Part shown: in pieces, positions 53,303 through 63,250 of the stretch
How the letters are laid out: each line of letters opens with the position of its first letter
How positions within the stretch are numbered: the stretch's first letter is position 1
Position numbers and translations under genes: made by a program
The notes under the pieces: generated by a model
The model's input: the letters and a program-made list of their open reading frames with translations, nothing else
Databases searched by the model: none
Told to the model about the DNA's origin: nothing
Source of the DNA: Dactylorhiza incarnata
Taxonomy: Eukaryota > Streptophyta > Magnoliopsida > Asparagales > Orchidaceae
Length of the DNA stretch: 64,000 bases
Direction: 5' to 3'
Assembly (NCBI GenBank): GCA_033032865.1
Contig: JAWHQI010000065.1
Span: forward strand, 1,364,001 to 1,428,000

Positions 53303-53730
53303 AGCTCCTTCAACTGGCTTGAGCCCACTGGAGCACTGCTCGCGAGAGCCACCTTTGTCGGGGCCACTCCTACGGACTCCACGCCCGCCAGGGTTGCGCT
53401 CGCCTGCTCCGCGCTCTCCTGCGCCGCACTCTCCTGCGATGTGCTCGCTGGCACCGAGCTCGCCGGACTGGCGAACAGCACTCGCCCCTCCAGGTCCCGC
53501 ACCGACCCTCCAGCCACCTCCTTTCTAGCCCTTCCTCCTGGGGCATCCTCGCCAACTGCTGCCGGAGGATTGGGCGCTTGAACCGCTGGGGTCGCGAACT
53601 CACTACGCAGCCCTGCGACCGCGAACCGGAGGGTGTCGAGGACTTCTCTCTTGAAGTCCGAGAACATTCTCTGCATAGCCACCGGGGGAGACGCGCTGAA
53701 CTCCTCGCCCTGCTCTTCATCTTCTGCCAT
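52753..53730 (-). pseudogene. Tat gag, N-terminal and capsid part
   Basis: The likely start is the ATG at 53730 (MAEDEEQGEEF), 30 bases after the PBS. The first about 145 residues are Ala/Ser/Val-rich, with MFSDFKREVLDTLRFA. A 33-nt poly-C run (53269-53301) in plus reading encodes a Gly tract and leaves the frame uncertain. The capsid follows from 53267: APIPEGFGEWDMVYYHG, DPVQHLQLFEDSV, FVVTLKDKAREWFHQL, RSFLLRFSTLKKRKKEAESLF, YADRFQEEV and LGLRESFF. This is the plant retrotransposon gag domain. Confidence 0.88.
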
Positions 53731-53759
53731 GTTCCTTTCTTGGGATCTTCTTGGACCAG

Positions 53760-53776
53760 CCACGCTCACCGCACCA
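53760..53776 (-). other. Primer-binding site of the Tat element
   Basis: The reverse complement reads TGGTGCGGTGAGCGTGG, three bases from the LTR end. The tRNA is not identified. It differs by one base from the PBS at 13522-13538. Confidence 0.75.
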
Positions 53777-53779
53777 AAA

Positions 53780-55295
53780 TGTTGAAATCGATATCTCGGT
53801 CTCTTGTGAAGCTCGGGCCCTCAACAAGTTGAGGGGCAGCTAGCCCTTACTAGCCCCTCGAAAGGAGCAGACTGGGGACTCGGAAAACAGACTAAGACCT
53901 TAGTTGCAGCGAGGAGGTCCCACCACAAACCCGGAAGATCGTTGAGCGCTTCCCCTCCCAAGCCAAAGCTGAGACTTGGACACCTTGGAGAGCTAGAGAG
54001 CTAAACCAAAGTAACCGAGGGAAGAAGAAGCTCAGAGAACTCCGATTGGAATCCTCTCCCAAGGTGCCCTTTAAGGTCTATTTATAGTTTTTTGTTCATG
54101 GTCTGTCAATAGCGGAATTCTGCCTTTTGGTTTTACTAAACGCACCCTAATTTGGCCTGCTAACAGCCAAACTCCGCTGTTTGGAGGGGCTACCTGCAGA
54201 CCACCAAGGGCAGAGGAGTAATTCCACCTCTTTAGCCTATGGATAAGTGGCCTATGAGAACACCATTCGCGAGAGCTCCCGCGAGTCTCCTCGCGAGGAT
54301 GGCTCGCAAAAACCCCTTATAGGCAAGGACTCTGCGAAGGCCCCGCTCGCGCCCTTTCTGGTGACGGCCACCGAGGCCAGATCTCGCACGCCTTCCTGCG
54401 AGCTCCCCTTGGCCTTATGTAAATCTGCTGAACCGGCTGGATGGCTAAGTTAGCCGAGCTAAGAAGCCAGTTCGTCGAACTAAGACGTGACGCGAGTTTG
54501 TCGAACGGAGGAGCCCGTTCGTCGAACGGAGAACTAATTTCGTCGAACGTCGTTTGAAGCTCGTCGAACACGAAGATTTGGAAGAAATCCGGCTCGTCCG
54601 CCTTCTCGCGAGCAGTCGGCGAGTACTTGGCTCGCCCTCCTTCTTGCGAGCTGACCTTGAGGCTCGAGCTCGCAGGGACACGACTCGCGCGCCTTCCTGC
54701 GAGTGACCCTTGAAGCTGTGGCTCGCCTTCTTTGTTACCTCTTCCATCTGTTGGATCTGAAACCCCACTTAGGCGAGCGGCCTGTGAAGACCCCGCTCGC
54801 ACTTCTACCGGCGATATCCACCGAGGCCGGGTCTCGCGCTTCCTCCTGCAAGCTCTCCCGCTAAGACAGGGTCGGGAGCCGCTGAGAAGGTGACCGGGCC
54901 CGCTGAGACAATTGCTTGTCTCAGCGGGTTCGCCGGGACGGGATTGAAATATCTGCTGAGACGGCCGACCCTCCCAGCCCAGCCGTTGAGATAATTCCGC
55001 CGAGGATGAAGCGTGTAACTCGTCGAACTAAGATGCAAGTTCGTCGAACCGAGAAAGGATGTTCATCGAACAGATTTCGTCGAGCGCAGAACAGAGTTCG
55101 TCGAACACTGAGACTCGGAAAGAGGTCGGCTCGCCTGTGAGGTCGCGGGTGCGACCCGCGAGGACCTGACTCGCCTTCTTCCCGCGATTACCCATCGAGA
55201 GTCCTCTCTCTCGCCTCCTGCGGGAGGGCTTTTGCCCCTGGCTCGCTGTTCTCCCCAGTCTCTGATTACCTTAAGGCGAATATCGGGGTTGTACA
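53780..55295 (-). repeat. Right LTR (5' LTR) of the Tat element
   Basis: The LTR is 1516 bp and highly similar to 40252-41765. The TATA box CTATAAATAG is the reverse complement of 54079-54088. Palindromic motifs recur as in the partner: GTTCGTCGAAC types at 54469-54570 and 55018-55112, and GCTGAGACA...TGTCTCAGC at 54899-54928. Confidence 0.93.
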
Positions 55296-55300
55296 TTAAG

Positions 55301-57598
55301 TATTTTAATATTATTGAATTGGCGGTGTCGCCTCGCGATTGCGACCCGAATTACGCGTTGGTACTTTTAATTCGTCAAGCTGAGAGAAGAGTTCGTCGAT
55401 CTGAATGTTGAGTTCGTCGAACTGAGGGTTGAGTTCGTCGAACCGAACATTTGTAACTGATTCGTCGAACGCAGGGCTGAGTTCGTCGAACTGAGAATCT
55501 AATTCGTCGAACAGAAACCAGACCTTCGTCGAACGCAGATTGAAACAACTTTCGTCGAACTGAAGAACACCGTTCATCGAACTCAAGCACGCGTTCGTCG
55601 AACTCAGGATAGAGTTCGTCGGACGCAGATTAAAACACGTTTGTTGAACGTAGATTGAAACAATTTCGTCGAATTGTAGCATGCGTTCGTCGAACTCAGG
55701 ATAGAGTTCGCCGCACGCAGATTGAAACACTTTCGTCGAACGTAGATTGAAACAATTCGTCGAACTGAAGCACGCGTTCGTCGAACTCAGGATAGAGTTC
55801 GTCGAACGCAGATTGAAACACTTTCGTCGAACGCAGATTGGAACAATTCGTCGAACTGAAGCACGCGTTCGTCGAACTCAGGATAGAGTTCGTCGAACGC
55901 AGATTGAAACACTTTCGTCGAACGCAGAGCTTGGTGTGCAAATAGAGGGGAGGGAGAAACAGGGGGCGCCGCACCGGGGCGCCCTCCTTGGGTCCCTACA
56001 GCGGATCCACAACGGATCCGCTGTGGTAGGGCACACAAACGGAGGGGGGGAAAAGGATAGAGGAGCCGCCCGATCTCCCGGGGGAGATCGGACGGCTCCC
56101 GTTATCTCAGCGGGAGGCGGCCGCTGCCGCTGCCGAGTAGCGGCCGGCTGGTGCCGGCGCCGCCCCCGGTCGGTGCGCTGGGGGCCGGCGAGCACTTTGG
56201 TGATGGTCCGGCAGCCTGGCGCCGCCGACCATCACCGGGATATAGAAGGAAAGGGGGTGGGGCGTTGGTGCAGGCTGCATGCACCATGCAGGCTTGTTGC
56301 GTCGCCGCCCCCTGCTGGGGGAGCCTCCCCTGCCGCCCATGACCGGGGCGCCGGGGAGGGGCAATCCTCCGACAGGGGTCTGGCGGCCTGGCGCCGCCGC
56401 CCGCCGCCGGGGGAGGGCTTTTTCCCGTGCAGGAAATGCAGGGAGGGAGGGGAAGAGTGCGGGTGCCGCCGGAGGCGCGTCCTCCGGCGGCCCTGCCGCC
56501 ATCCTTTGTCCGAGCAGAGGTCCCCTGTTGGGGACCTGCTCCCCCAACGCCACCACAGGCGTTGGGGGTGAAACTATCACGGCCAGCACCTCCACCCGCG
56601 CATGAGCAAGGCTCGGGGTGGTGCTGGCGGCGCTCCGGCGATGGGGGAGGGCAGCCGGCTGCCTTAGGAAAGTAGGAAGGAGGAGGGAGAGGTTTCTACC
56701 TGTAGGGGAGGGGTTCAGGAGGTAGAGGGGTGGCTCGCCATGGAGAGGAGGTGGTGGCGGCGGTTCGGCTGGGAAGAGCTCCGGCAGGGGTGGGGGAAGG
56801 CTGGCCGGCTGGGGAAGGAGGGGGTTGAGGAGGGAGGTTGTGCATTCAGGAAGGAGGCTGGCCCCTCCTTTTATAAGGGAAGAGGGAGGCCTCCCCTCTC
56901 CCTTCCTTTATCCCACGTGGGTTAAAGGGAGGGATGGGTGGGGGGAGATATTTCCCCCCCCCCCCCCACCTTTCCCTTGCCCAAACAGGGGGCTGCCTAT
57001 TCATGGGCAGCCCCCTCCCTCCTGGGGGAGAGATTCTCTCTCCTCCCCCATTTTCCTTTCTTTTCCCAAGATTTTCATGTTTGGGGGGGGGGGGGGGGGG
57101 GGGGGGTTGACCAAGGTCAACTTGGGCGGGGTCCTCCATGGACCCGAGGGTCCACCAAGATTTACCGGGGCCGATTCCGAGTTTACGCGTTCCGTATTTC
57201 GTGCGTTGTGTCGAGGCGGTCTACGTAATCCCAAATGGGCATATTCTCCATATGACCTCGGATTGACGATCAACGAGTTCCATGACGTTAGTGTGGACTA
57301 TACAAGTCTAACGAAACTGACGGAAGTCGAATCGGGGTACATTTGGTTACTGTACCCCAATGACTTAGTTGCGGCGCGCAACAATACCCAAAACGGTCGT
57401 TTTCTCCAAACGACCTCGGATCAGAAAGGGGCGAGCTTCATTACACTCGTATCGGTTATACGAGTCTAATGGAACTGACGGAAGTCAAATCGTAGTCCCC
57501 TAGTACACCATCCTATATTGGGTCATTCTCTATCGCTCGAGCCTACTTTTATTGGGCTCACTAGGATCTAGTGACCCAATAAAAGTCGGGATGTTACA
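55301..57598 (-). repeat. Right LTR of the chromovirus, second part
   Basis: It continues the LTR after the Tat target duplication (TTAAG, 55296-55300) and aligns with 24666-26988 up to GGGATGTTACA. It holds the GTTCGTCGAAC array (55372-55930), the GC-rich block, a TATA box on the minus strand (56869-56880) and C and G runs (56954-56967 and 57083-57106). ORFs of up to 274 codons here are LTR by-products. Confidence 0.93.
55372..55930. repeat. Palindrome-rich array (GTTCGTCGAAC core) in the right chromovirus LTR
   Basis: This is the same array as 24739-25310, with GGATAGAGTTCG at about 55608, 55700, 55792 and 55883 (period 91-92 bp). Confidence 0.92.
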
Positions 57599-57603
57599 TG
57601 CTT

Positions 57604-57799
57604 CACACAGAATGCCTAAATCTGTACATCTACCAGATTTCTACATGCAATATATGTCGGCTACAGACACAGTCTACCCAGAGTTCCAAAGAACTAAGTG
57701 GAGTCCTACACTTGTTAGTAAAAGAGACAATCATATGCAAGCATAGAAAAAGGAATGAGAGGACCAAACATGTCCTAAGACCGAGAGGAAGGATTGTTA
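57604..57799 (-). mobile_element. Remaining piece of the interrupted inverted LTR
   Basis: The reverse complement of this stretch aligns with 18871-19072 (shared blocks such as CTTGCATATG and GTGTAGGACTCC). It continues the right arm after the chromovirus target duplication TGCTT (57599-57603). Its outer end would be the LTR start, TGTAACAATCC, with the first base changed. Confidence 0.8.
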
Positions 57800-58682
57800 C
57801 TCTTGCTGATTTCTTTGGCGACATGAATCTAAGATTTGATTAGGATGGAAATGACGGATGCGGGTTCCTCTCTGTGGATCTGTAAACGTCTCGCGATTTG
57901 GAGCTCCGAAGCTCCAACAATGATAGAAAAGCTCTCTTCTTTCTCCATGGTTTTCTCTATTTTCTTAAGCTTGGAGAGAGAGTCTAAGGAAGATAATGAT
58001 CGTTAATCTTATCTTCTGCTGACCTTAAAGAGATTAGGCAAGTCTCAACTATTAGATTTAAAGTCCAGGTGGATCGGAGGGTCGAGATTTCAATTATCCA
58101 AAACAGGTGACTTACAAAAATTCCATAAAAACGAAACAGGATTTCGTCACTCTGTATGTGTCGACTAGACATCTAGTCGACACACTGCTTTTGTAGACTA
58201 GATGTCTAGTCAACATTTAGCAGTTTTTTTTTTAAATGGGCTTGTCGACTAGACCTCTAGTCGACAAACAACCTATGTCGACTAGAGGTCTAGTCGACAA
58301 TTAGCAGACACTGAGTTTGTCAACTAGACTTCTAGTCGACAAATGATCTAGTCGACATTTGCAATGACACTTCAGCTGTCTAGCCGAAACTCTGTCTAAT
58401 TGATAACAGCTTCCAGTTGACCTTCAGTCTAGTCGATACACAGCCTTTTCTAGTCGACCAGCGGTACCAATAACGGTCGGCACTAGCTCTCGACGATACA
58501 CAATCCTTCTCGCCGACAAGGCAACGTTGTCTAGCCGATAGCGGCTTACCTCGATGACAAGCTACCGCCAGTGGTATCCCTACCGCGTGGCGTTAGCTAT
58601 CAGCTACATGTTTCTAACAATTCCTTACTATTGGTAAATGGGGTGTTACATAAGTATTTAAACTTTCTATTTCACACTTTCA
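57800..58682 (+). mobile_element. Putative LTR of a plus-strand Sirevirus-like element (copy 3)
   Basis: The region is followed at 58684 by a PBS-like TTGGTATTAAATCTAGG and then gag, so it should be the 5' LTR. It contains a palindrome cluster and ends in CA (58681-58682). Its left edge is not defined; 57800 is where the neighbouring inverted LTR ends. No partner LTR is seen. Confidence 0.55.
58155..58460. repeat. Palindrome cluster (GTCGACTAGA/TCTAGTCGAC) in the copy 3 LTR
   Basis: Perfect 10-bp arms with 2-nt centres stand at 58160-58181, 58244-58265 and 58277-58298. Further half-copies run to about 58460. The cluster lies in the LTR upstream of gag, as in other Sirevirus LTRs. Confidence 0.92.
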
Positions 58683-58769
58683 ATTGGTATTAAATCTAGG
58701 TTCACCTTTACAAGTTAAAACCTTGGTGAATCAAGATTCCAACAGTAAATAATCCTCCAGTAGATTTAA

Positions 58770-61000
58770 TATTTATGTATGTCTTCTCAAAAATATTATT
58801 CCACCACATCTTGGCCACCCATGTGGAACTTAATACGATTGCCATATGGAAGTCCAGGATTAGACATTATATGAATTTATTTGATGAAGAGATTTATGAA
58901 GCCATTCTTTTAGCTCCCTTCATCCCAAAGAAGGTCAACATCACAGGTGATGGGAGGGCCTCATGCTAAGAGAACAAAGGTCCACGAAAGGCGATGTCTT
59001 ACAATAAAAAGGTTATGAACATCCTTGTCGGCACCTTGTTTGACGATCTTTATTACAACATCAACTACACTTCTGCCAAAAAATTCAGGGTTCCTTCACT
59101 ACCATGGCTGAAGGATGTGAGGATGTGAGGAAGGACAAGAAGGATGGGCTAATCAGCCAATGTGAATACTTCAAGATGAAAACTAATGAGATGGTGGTGG
59201 AATGATATAAGAGATATACCACCATCATTAATGGCCTAAACACTTATGGAAGGAAGGTTTCTGATGAGGAGCAAAATGGCAACTCCTAAATAGTCTCACT
59301 AAGGAGTATCTACCATACTCCTGGACAATAACGGAAACTAGAAAGCTCAGAGAAATCAACACTCATGCTCTCTATAGAATGATGTAGGACTTCGATCTAG
59401 CTACCTCATAGATAAAGGATGAGCAAGAATCAACCATTCATTTCAAGTAAACTCCTGAGAAGACAGTAGCCTTGGCTGCCACTGAATCAAGAAGAGCTAC
59501 TTCCTCTTTCTCTAAAGAGGATCTTAGTTCCTTGCAATGAAGTTTCATGCCTAGAAGAAGGAGAATACTCATTCTAAGTACAAGGAAAGGAGAGAGGAAA
59601 TAATCTCCAAGAACATTAGGTATGATTCTAAACCATATGATAAAAATTATTTATTGCTACTGCAATAAAGGAGGACATATCTTCACAGACTATAGAGAAA
59701 AGATGAAGGATCAGTTAAGGTCCAAGGGAAAAGAGGAGAAGCACCACAAGAAAGAGAAGGGGATGATTGCTCAAAGCAGGAGAGAATAATCTTCCTTCTC
59801 TAAAGAAAGCCCAGACTCTGAAAATGAAGAAGGCTATGAAGTTAAGTGGCTTATGGCACATGAAGAAGAGACCTTAACTTCTAATGATGTACTCAACATT
59901 CATTCCATAGACTTTAATTCCCCTGAAATTAAAAATATCTTTATAAATCTGTGTACTGAGAATATAATATTTGAAAGGAAATTCAATTCCTTAATATAAT
60001 TGATTAAAGAACCCACCCAGTGTAATTAAGCAAATCATGAGAAGATTGAATTACAAGCTTCAGAAAAATTCATAGACAGTGATTCCTGGGTTGATGAAAA
60101 GAGAGCTCTTGGGGAAGAGCTAAGAAAGTCTCTTGATGAAAACAAGAGATTATATGACGAATTAATTAAGTTATAACGTGAAATCAGTAACCTAGATTGC
60201 AGAAGAAACAAACTCCAAGATATCACCAAGAACATCCACACGAGGTTCAATAAGTGGGTTATTGGAGTTAACCTTACAAGGGTTGTTGAGCATGCCATTA
60301 TTTCTTCAAGCAAGACACCTATAGTATTTTTATTTGAAGGTTATGAAAATAATGGGCAGTAGGCTTGTGGATTGAAAGACTCACAGATCAGGAACAACGC
60401 TTCCATGTTTATAAGGAAATTCAAGTCACATAACCCTCTTAGGAAGACACAAACTACAAGTGACTATGAATCTAATCCCCACTAATCTTTATCTCAAAAG
60501 CTAAACACTTTAAAAATCAAAACAAGCGGAAGGAAAATGCATTTAAATTTTATTTTCCCAAGGAAGGGGTCAATGATAGTACACCAGCCAGTAAACTAAT
60601 ATTGACTACCCCAATTGTTTATTGTCGACTGATCGATCAATGATCAACGATCAACAAAAGCTTCCAAATCAAGAACAACTAGTCACCTCCCAATCGCTGA
60701 TCATCGACCTCTCTTGCATCTAGTGATCATAGATCGCTAAATACATCCTCAATCGACAATTGTTGATTGCAAACCTCAACGTCGATCAACAAGCGCTGAC
60801 CACTGGTCTCATCAACGATCAATGATCACGGATCAAAGGCAGTTTTTCAAGTCTGCCTGGGATCATTCTATGCAGAATCCTGCCACCTTCTCTTTTCTCC
60901 CTAAGCATCCTAAGAGGTCAAGCATGTATAATAGATTATCATGCTTTTGTTGTGGTAAAGTAGGCTACTTTAAGGGAGATTGTTGGGACAACAACACAAC

Positions 61001-61001
<1 letters not shown>
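58770..61001 (+). pseudogene. Sirevirus-like copy 3 gag, heavily decayed
   Basis: The first open piece (58775-58969) reads IAIWKSRIRHYMNLFDEEIYEAI, a copia gag opening. Past stops, the capsid continues as KKVMNILVGTLFDDLYYNINY, ISQCEYFKMKTNEMV, YTTIINGLNTYGRKVS and KEYLPYSWTITETRKL. A zinc-knuckle remnant, CYCNKGGHIFTDY, is near 59655 and a second, CFCCGKVGYFKGDC, near 60945-60985. The intervening region is Lys/Glu-rich. Many stops make it non-functional. It ends at a 38-nt poly-C run, beyond which the strand of the coding sequence reverses. Confidence 0.75.

Positions 61002-61039
<38 letters not shown>
61002..61039. repeat. 38-nt poly-C run at a strand-reversal joint
   Basis: Uninterrupted C from 61002 to 61039. 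To the left is plus-strand gag (copy 3). To the right, from about 61076, is minus-strand protease (copy 4). Confidence 0.95.
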
Positions 61040-61041
<2 letters not shown>

Positions 61042-61059
61042 ATGGAGCTATCAAGTGAG

Positions 61060-61434
61060 AGAAAGGGTTTATGTATTAACCCATCAACAAATAACGCATT
61101 AGATATTTAGATATAGAAAATGAATCATTATCCATTGCACGAATACCCATGATATAACCTTTGATATTTTCTCCAAAGGTAACAGATCCACCTTTCTTCT
61201 CCTTCAGGCTAATGAACTTATTTTTATTGCTCGTTATGTGCTTGGAGCAACCAGAGTCCAAATATCATATGTTCTTATCCTTAGCCGGCTAACACACATA
61301 AAAAGAAGTGCAGAGTAAACATACAAATACCCAAAAAGTTCCACCCATCGCATAAGTGGACGTCATACTAGACTTAGAGGCGTAAATTCTCTTCTTCAAG
61401 CAAGAGACTGATGTGTGCCCAAACCTAAAGAAGT
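61060..61434 (-). pseudogene. Sirevirus-like copy 4 protease region
   Basis: The minus strand from 61261 reads MDSGCSKHITSNKNKFISLKEKKGGSVTFGENIKGYI, the protease of SIRE/Maximus-type elements with intact Asp-Ser-Gly. The sequence on its right (61280-61434) links to gag with a basic cysteine-containing part (FFRFGHTSVSCLKK), a degenerate zinc knuckle. The rest of pol is missing to the left of 61060. Confidence 0.8.
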
Positions 61435-63050
61435 TTAAACATGCAAGAAAGATGATGGAGACTGACCTTTGAGTTCTGGATGGACTCTTTCTAGAGGAAG
61501 GATAATCATGAACAACATGTTTCCCTTTTTTGTTGGGTGCAAAGCGAGAAAAAGCGCTATCATCGGCGGAAGTACGTACTGCTGGCAGTAGTTTAGCAAA
61601 AGTGTAACTGAGACCATATTTCAAACCTCCATGACATTGGATGGCCAAGATCATGCCCAAGGACTTTTGGCCAACTCCTAATTTCTATATAGCGAGGTTC
61701 AAACCATGGATTCGTGCTTTCAGTGTGGTATTTTCTGTGACTAATATTACACACTTGTTAACAAACATTTTCTTATCATTTTCAACATGGGAAGGGGATT
61801 TTTTTTAATTTGTTCTTTACATCTCTCTTTTCTTTAGTGAGAGTTTCGATTGTAGAGTAGGATTTAGAGAGAAACTCATTTAGTTCATTTATCTTTGTCA
61901 AAGAGTTGTCGCAATCTTGGCAATCAATTTTAGCATTCTCAGATTTAATCAATTCATTATTCAATTTCTTATTTTCTTTTAAAAGAGTTTTATTTTCATC
62001 TTTCAAAAGATCTAAATCATAAGTTGAAAATTTTGTATGATTTCATATGCTCTTTATATAAGTCATCAAAAGAGGAAGGAGGTGCACCAATGTAGCTTTG
62101 GACATAGGTGTCGTCATTTGCAGATCGCATGCTTTTTCCCATGTGCCCATCATCGCTTCAGCTGGGCACACTTGACTCCTCATATCTTAATCATCCCAGG
62201 TGGACGCCTTCAAGACCTTCCATTGTTCCTTCTTCTTCTTCTTTTCTTCTTCTTCTTCTTCTTCTCATTTTCGTCCTTTTAGTATTTAGGGCAGTTGCTT
62301 CTTATATGGCCAGAATTCCTACAATGATAGCACTCATGAACCGTCTTCTATTCCTCACTTGCAGAAGCTTCCAGCTTCTTTGACAATGATCCTCTCTTAT
62401 TCATTTATTTCTAGAACTTGTTCCTTATTTTTGAATTTTACATAAATCTCTTAAAGTCTTGGATGAACATGTCTTATTCAGCATCGTCTTTGTCTTATTC
62501 TTTCATTGACTTCAATTCCAATAATTTCTTCCTCGACTGCACTTGATATTTGTCTTGTTGTAAATTTACTTCGACCTCATGGGTTTTCAGATTCCTAACG
62601 AGGCTCTTAATCTCAAACCGGCTGAGGTCGTGAGATTCCGCAACCACCATGACCATTGGATTAAATCTTGCTGGAAAAGATCTTAGATATTTTTTTCACC
62701 AAGTCGACATTGGAAAAGGTCTTTCCGAGAGATTTAGGAGCGTTCACAAATTTTGTAAAGCACGTGTGCATCACGTCCACCTCTTCATCTATCTCCATGT
62801 GGAAGTGCTCATACTCTGATTCCAATTGGAACAACTTTAACTCATTGACTCGTGAAGTGTCTTCATGTGTTAATTCAAGTAATCTTCAAATATCAAAAGC
62901 AGTTTCGCAAATACAGGTGCGATTAAATTTAGTTCTATCTAATGCACAAAATAAAGAATTCAAGACTTTAGCGTTACTAGAACACCTACGCTTATCAAAA
63001 TCGTCTCATTTATCCCGACTTATTTTCAATAGTAATAAATGGTGATGTGT
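61435..63050 (-). pseudogene. Sirevirus-like copy 4 gag
   Basis: Read leftward from 63050, the UBN2-type capsid appears as KVLNSLFCALDRTKFNR, ICETAFDI (then a stop where relatives have Trp), LLELTHEDTSRVNELKL, EYEHFHMEIDEEVDVM and KSLGKTFSNVDLV. Around 62340-62290 an intact zinc knuckle, CYHCRNSGHIRSNC, is present. A coiled coil follows at 62006-61782 (MKDENKTLLKENKKLNNEL). A (TCT)n tract at 62228-62275 encodes an acidic run. Several stops break the gene. Confidence 0.78.
62228..62276. repeat. (TCT)n microsatellite in copy 4 gag
   Basis: Interrupted TTC repeats lie within the acidic segment of the minus-strand gag. Confidence 0.9.
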
Positions 63051-63233
63051 AGCGTGTTTCAATCATATACCACACATTTATATCTAAGGCCATATGAAAG
63101 CATTTCATTCTAGTCTTTCAATAAGTATAATCGGTGTCCGTGAACAGTGAGGGACATGTTATACCTTAACCTTCGTTGAATGCAAAATCAAGATTAGTCA
63201 TTTCTCAAGGTTGTTTTACCTTTTAAGAGAAAA
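63051..63233 (-). other. Leader region of Sirevirus-like copy 4
   Basis: AT-rich stretch between PBS and gag, without recognisable protein. Confidence 0.45.
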
Positions 63234-63248
63234 CCTATCTTTGATACA
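63234..63248 (-). other. Degenerate primer-binding site of copy 4
   Basis: The reverse complement reads TGTATCAAAGATAGG, close to the initiator-Met PBS TGGTATCAGAG with changes. It lies two bases from the LTR edge TGTTGG (plus 63251). Confidence 0.55.
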
Positions 63249-63250
63249 CT

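Larger units (their letters stand above)
40252..55295 (-). mobile_element. Tat-lineage Ty3/gypsy retrotransposon, 15.0 kb, with antisense genes
   Basis: LTRs 40252-41765 and 53780-55295 start TGTTGAAA and end GGGGTTGTACA in plus reading. The target duplication is TTAAA/TTAAG. The minus-strand gag, PR, RT, RNase H and second RNase H-like domain place it in the Tat lineage, which is known for a dual RNase H and for extra sequence between pol and the 3' LTR. That extra region (41766-48352) holds two plus-strand spliced genes and a 96-bp array. Integrase has lost its catalytic core, so this copy is not autonomous. Confidence 0.95.
22572..57598 (-). mobile_element. Ty3/gypsy chromovirus (Del/Tekay-like), host of two nested insertions
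   Basis: LTRs at 22572-26988 and at 38364-40251 plus 55301-57598 start TGTAAGAC and end GGGATGTTACA in plus reading. The target duplication TGCTT is at 22567-22571 and 57599-57603. The PBS (38342-38361) beside the right LTR and the gag-pol order show minus orientation. Without the nested elements it is about 13.7 kb. Gag, PR, RT, RNase H, INT and a degenerate chromodomain are present but broken. The two LTRs differ visibly, so the insertion is older than the Athila-type one inside it. Confidence 0.95.

Noticed and set aside
58150..58460. Possible recombinase (lox/FRT-like) sites because of repeated palindromes
   Set aside because: Many copies with 2-nt centres within a retroelement LTR and no recombinase nearby; the LTR-palindrome explanation is simpler.
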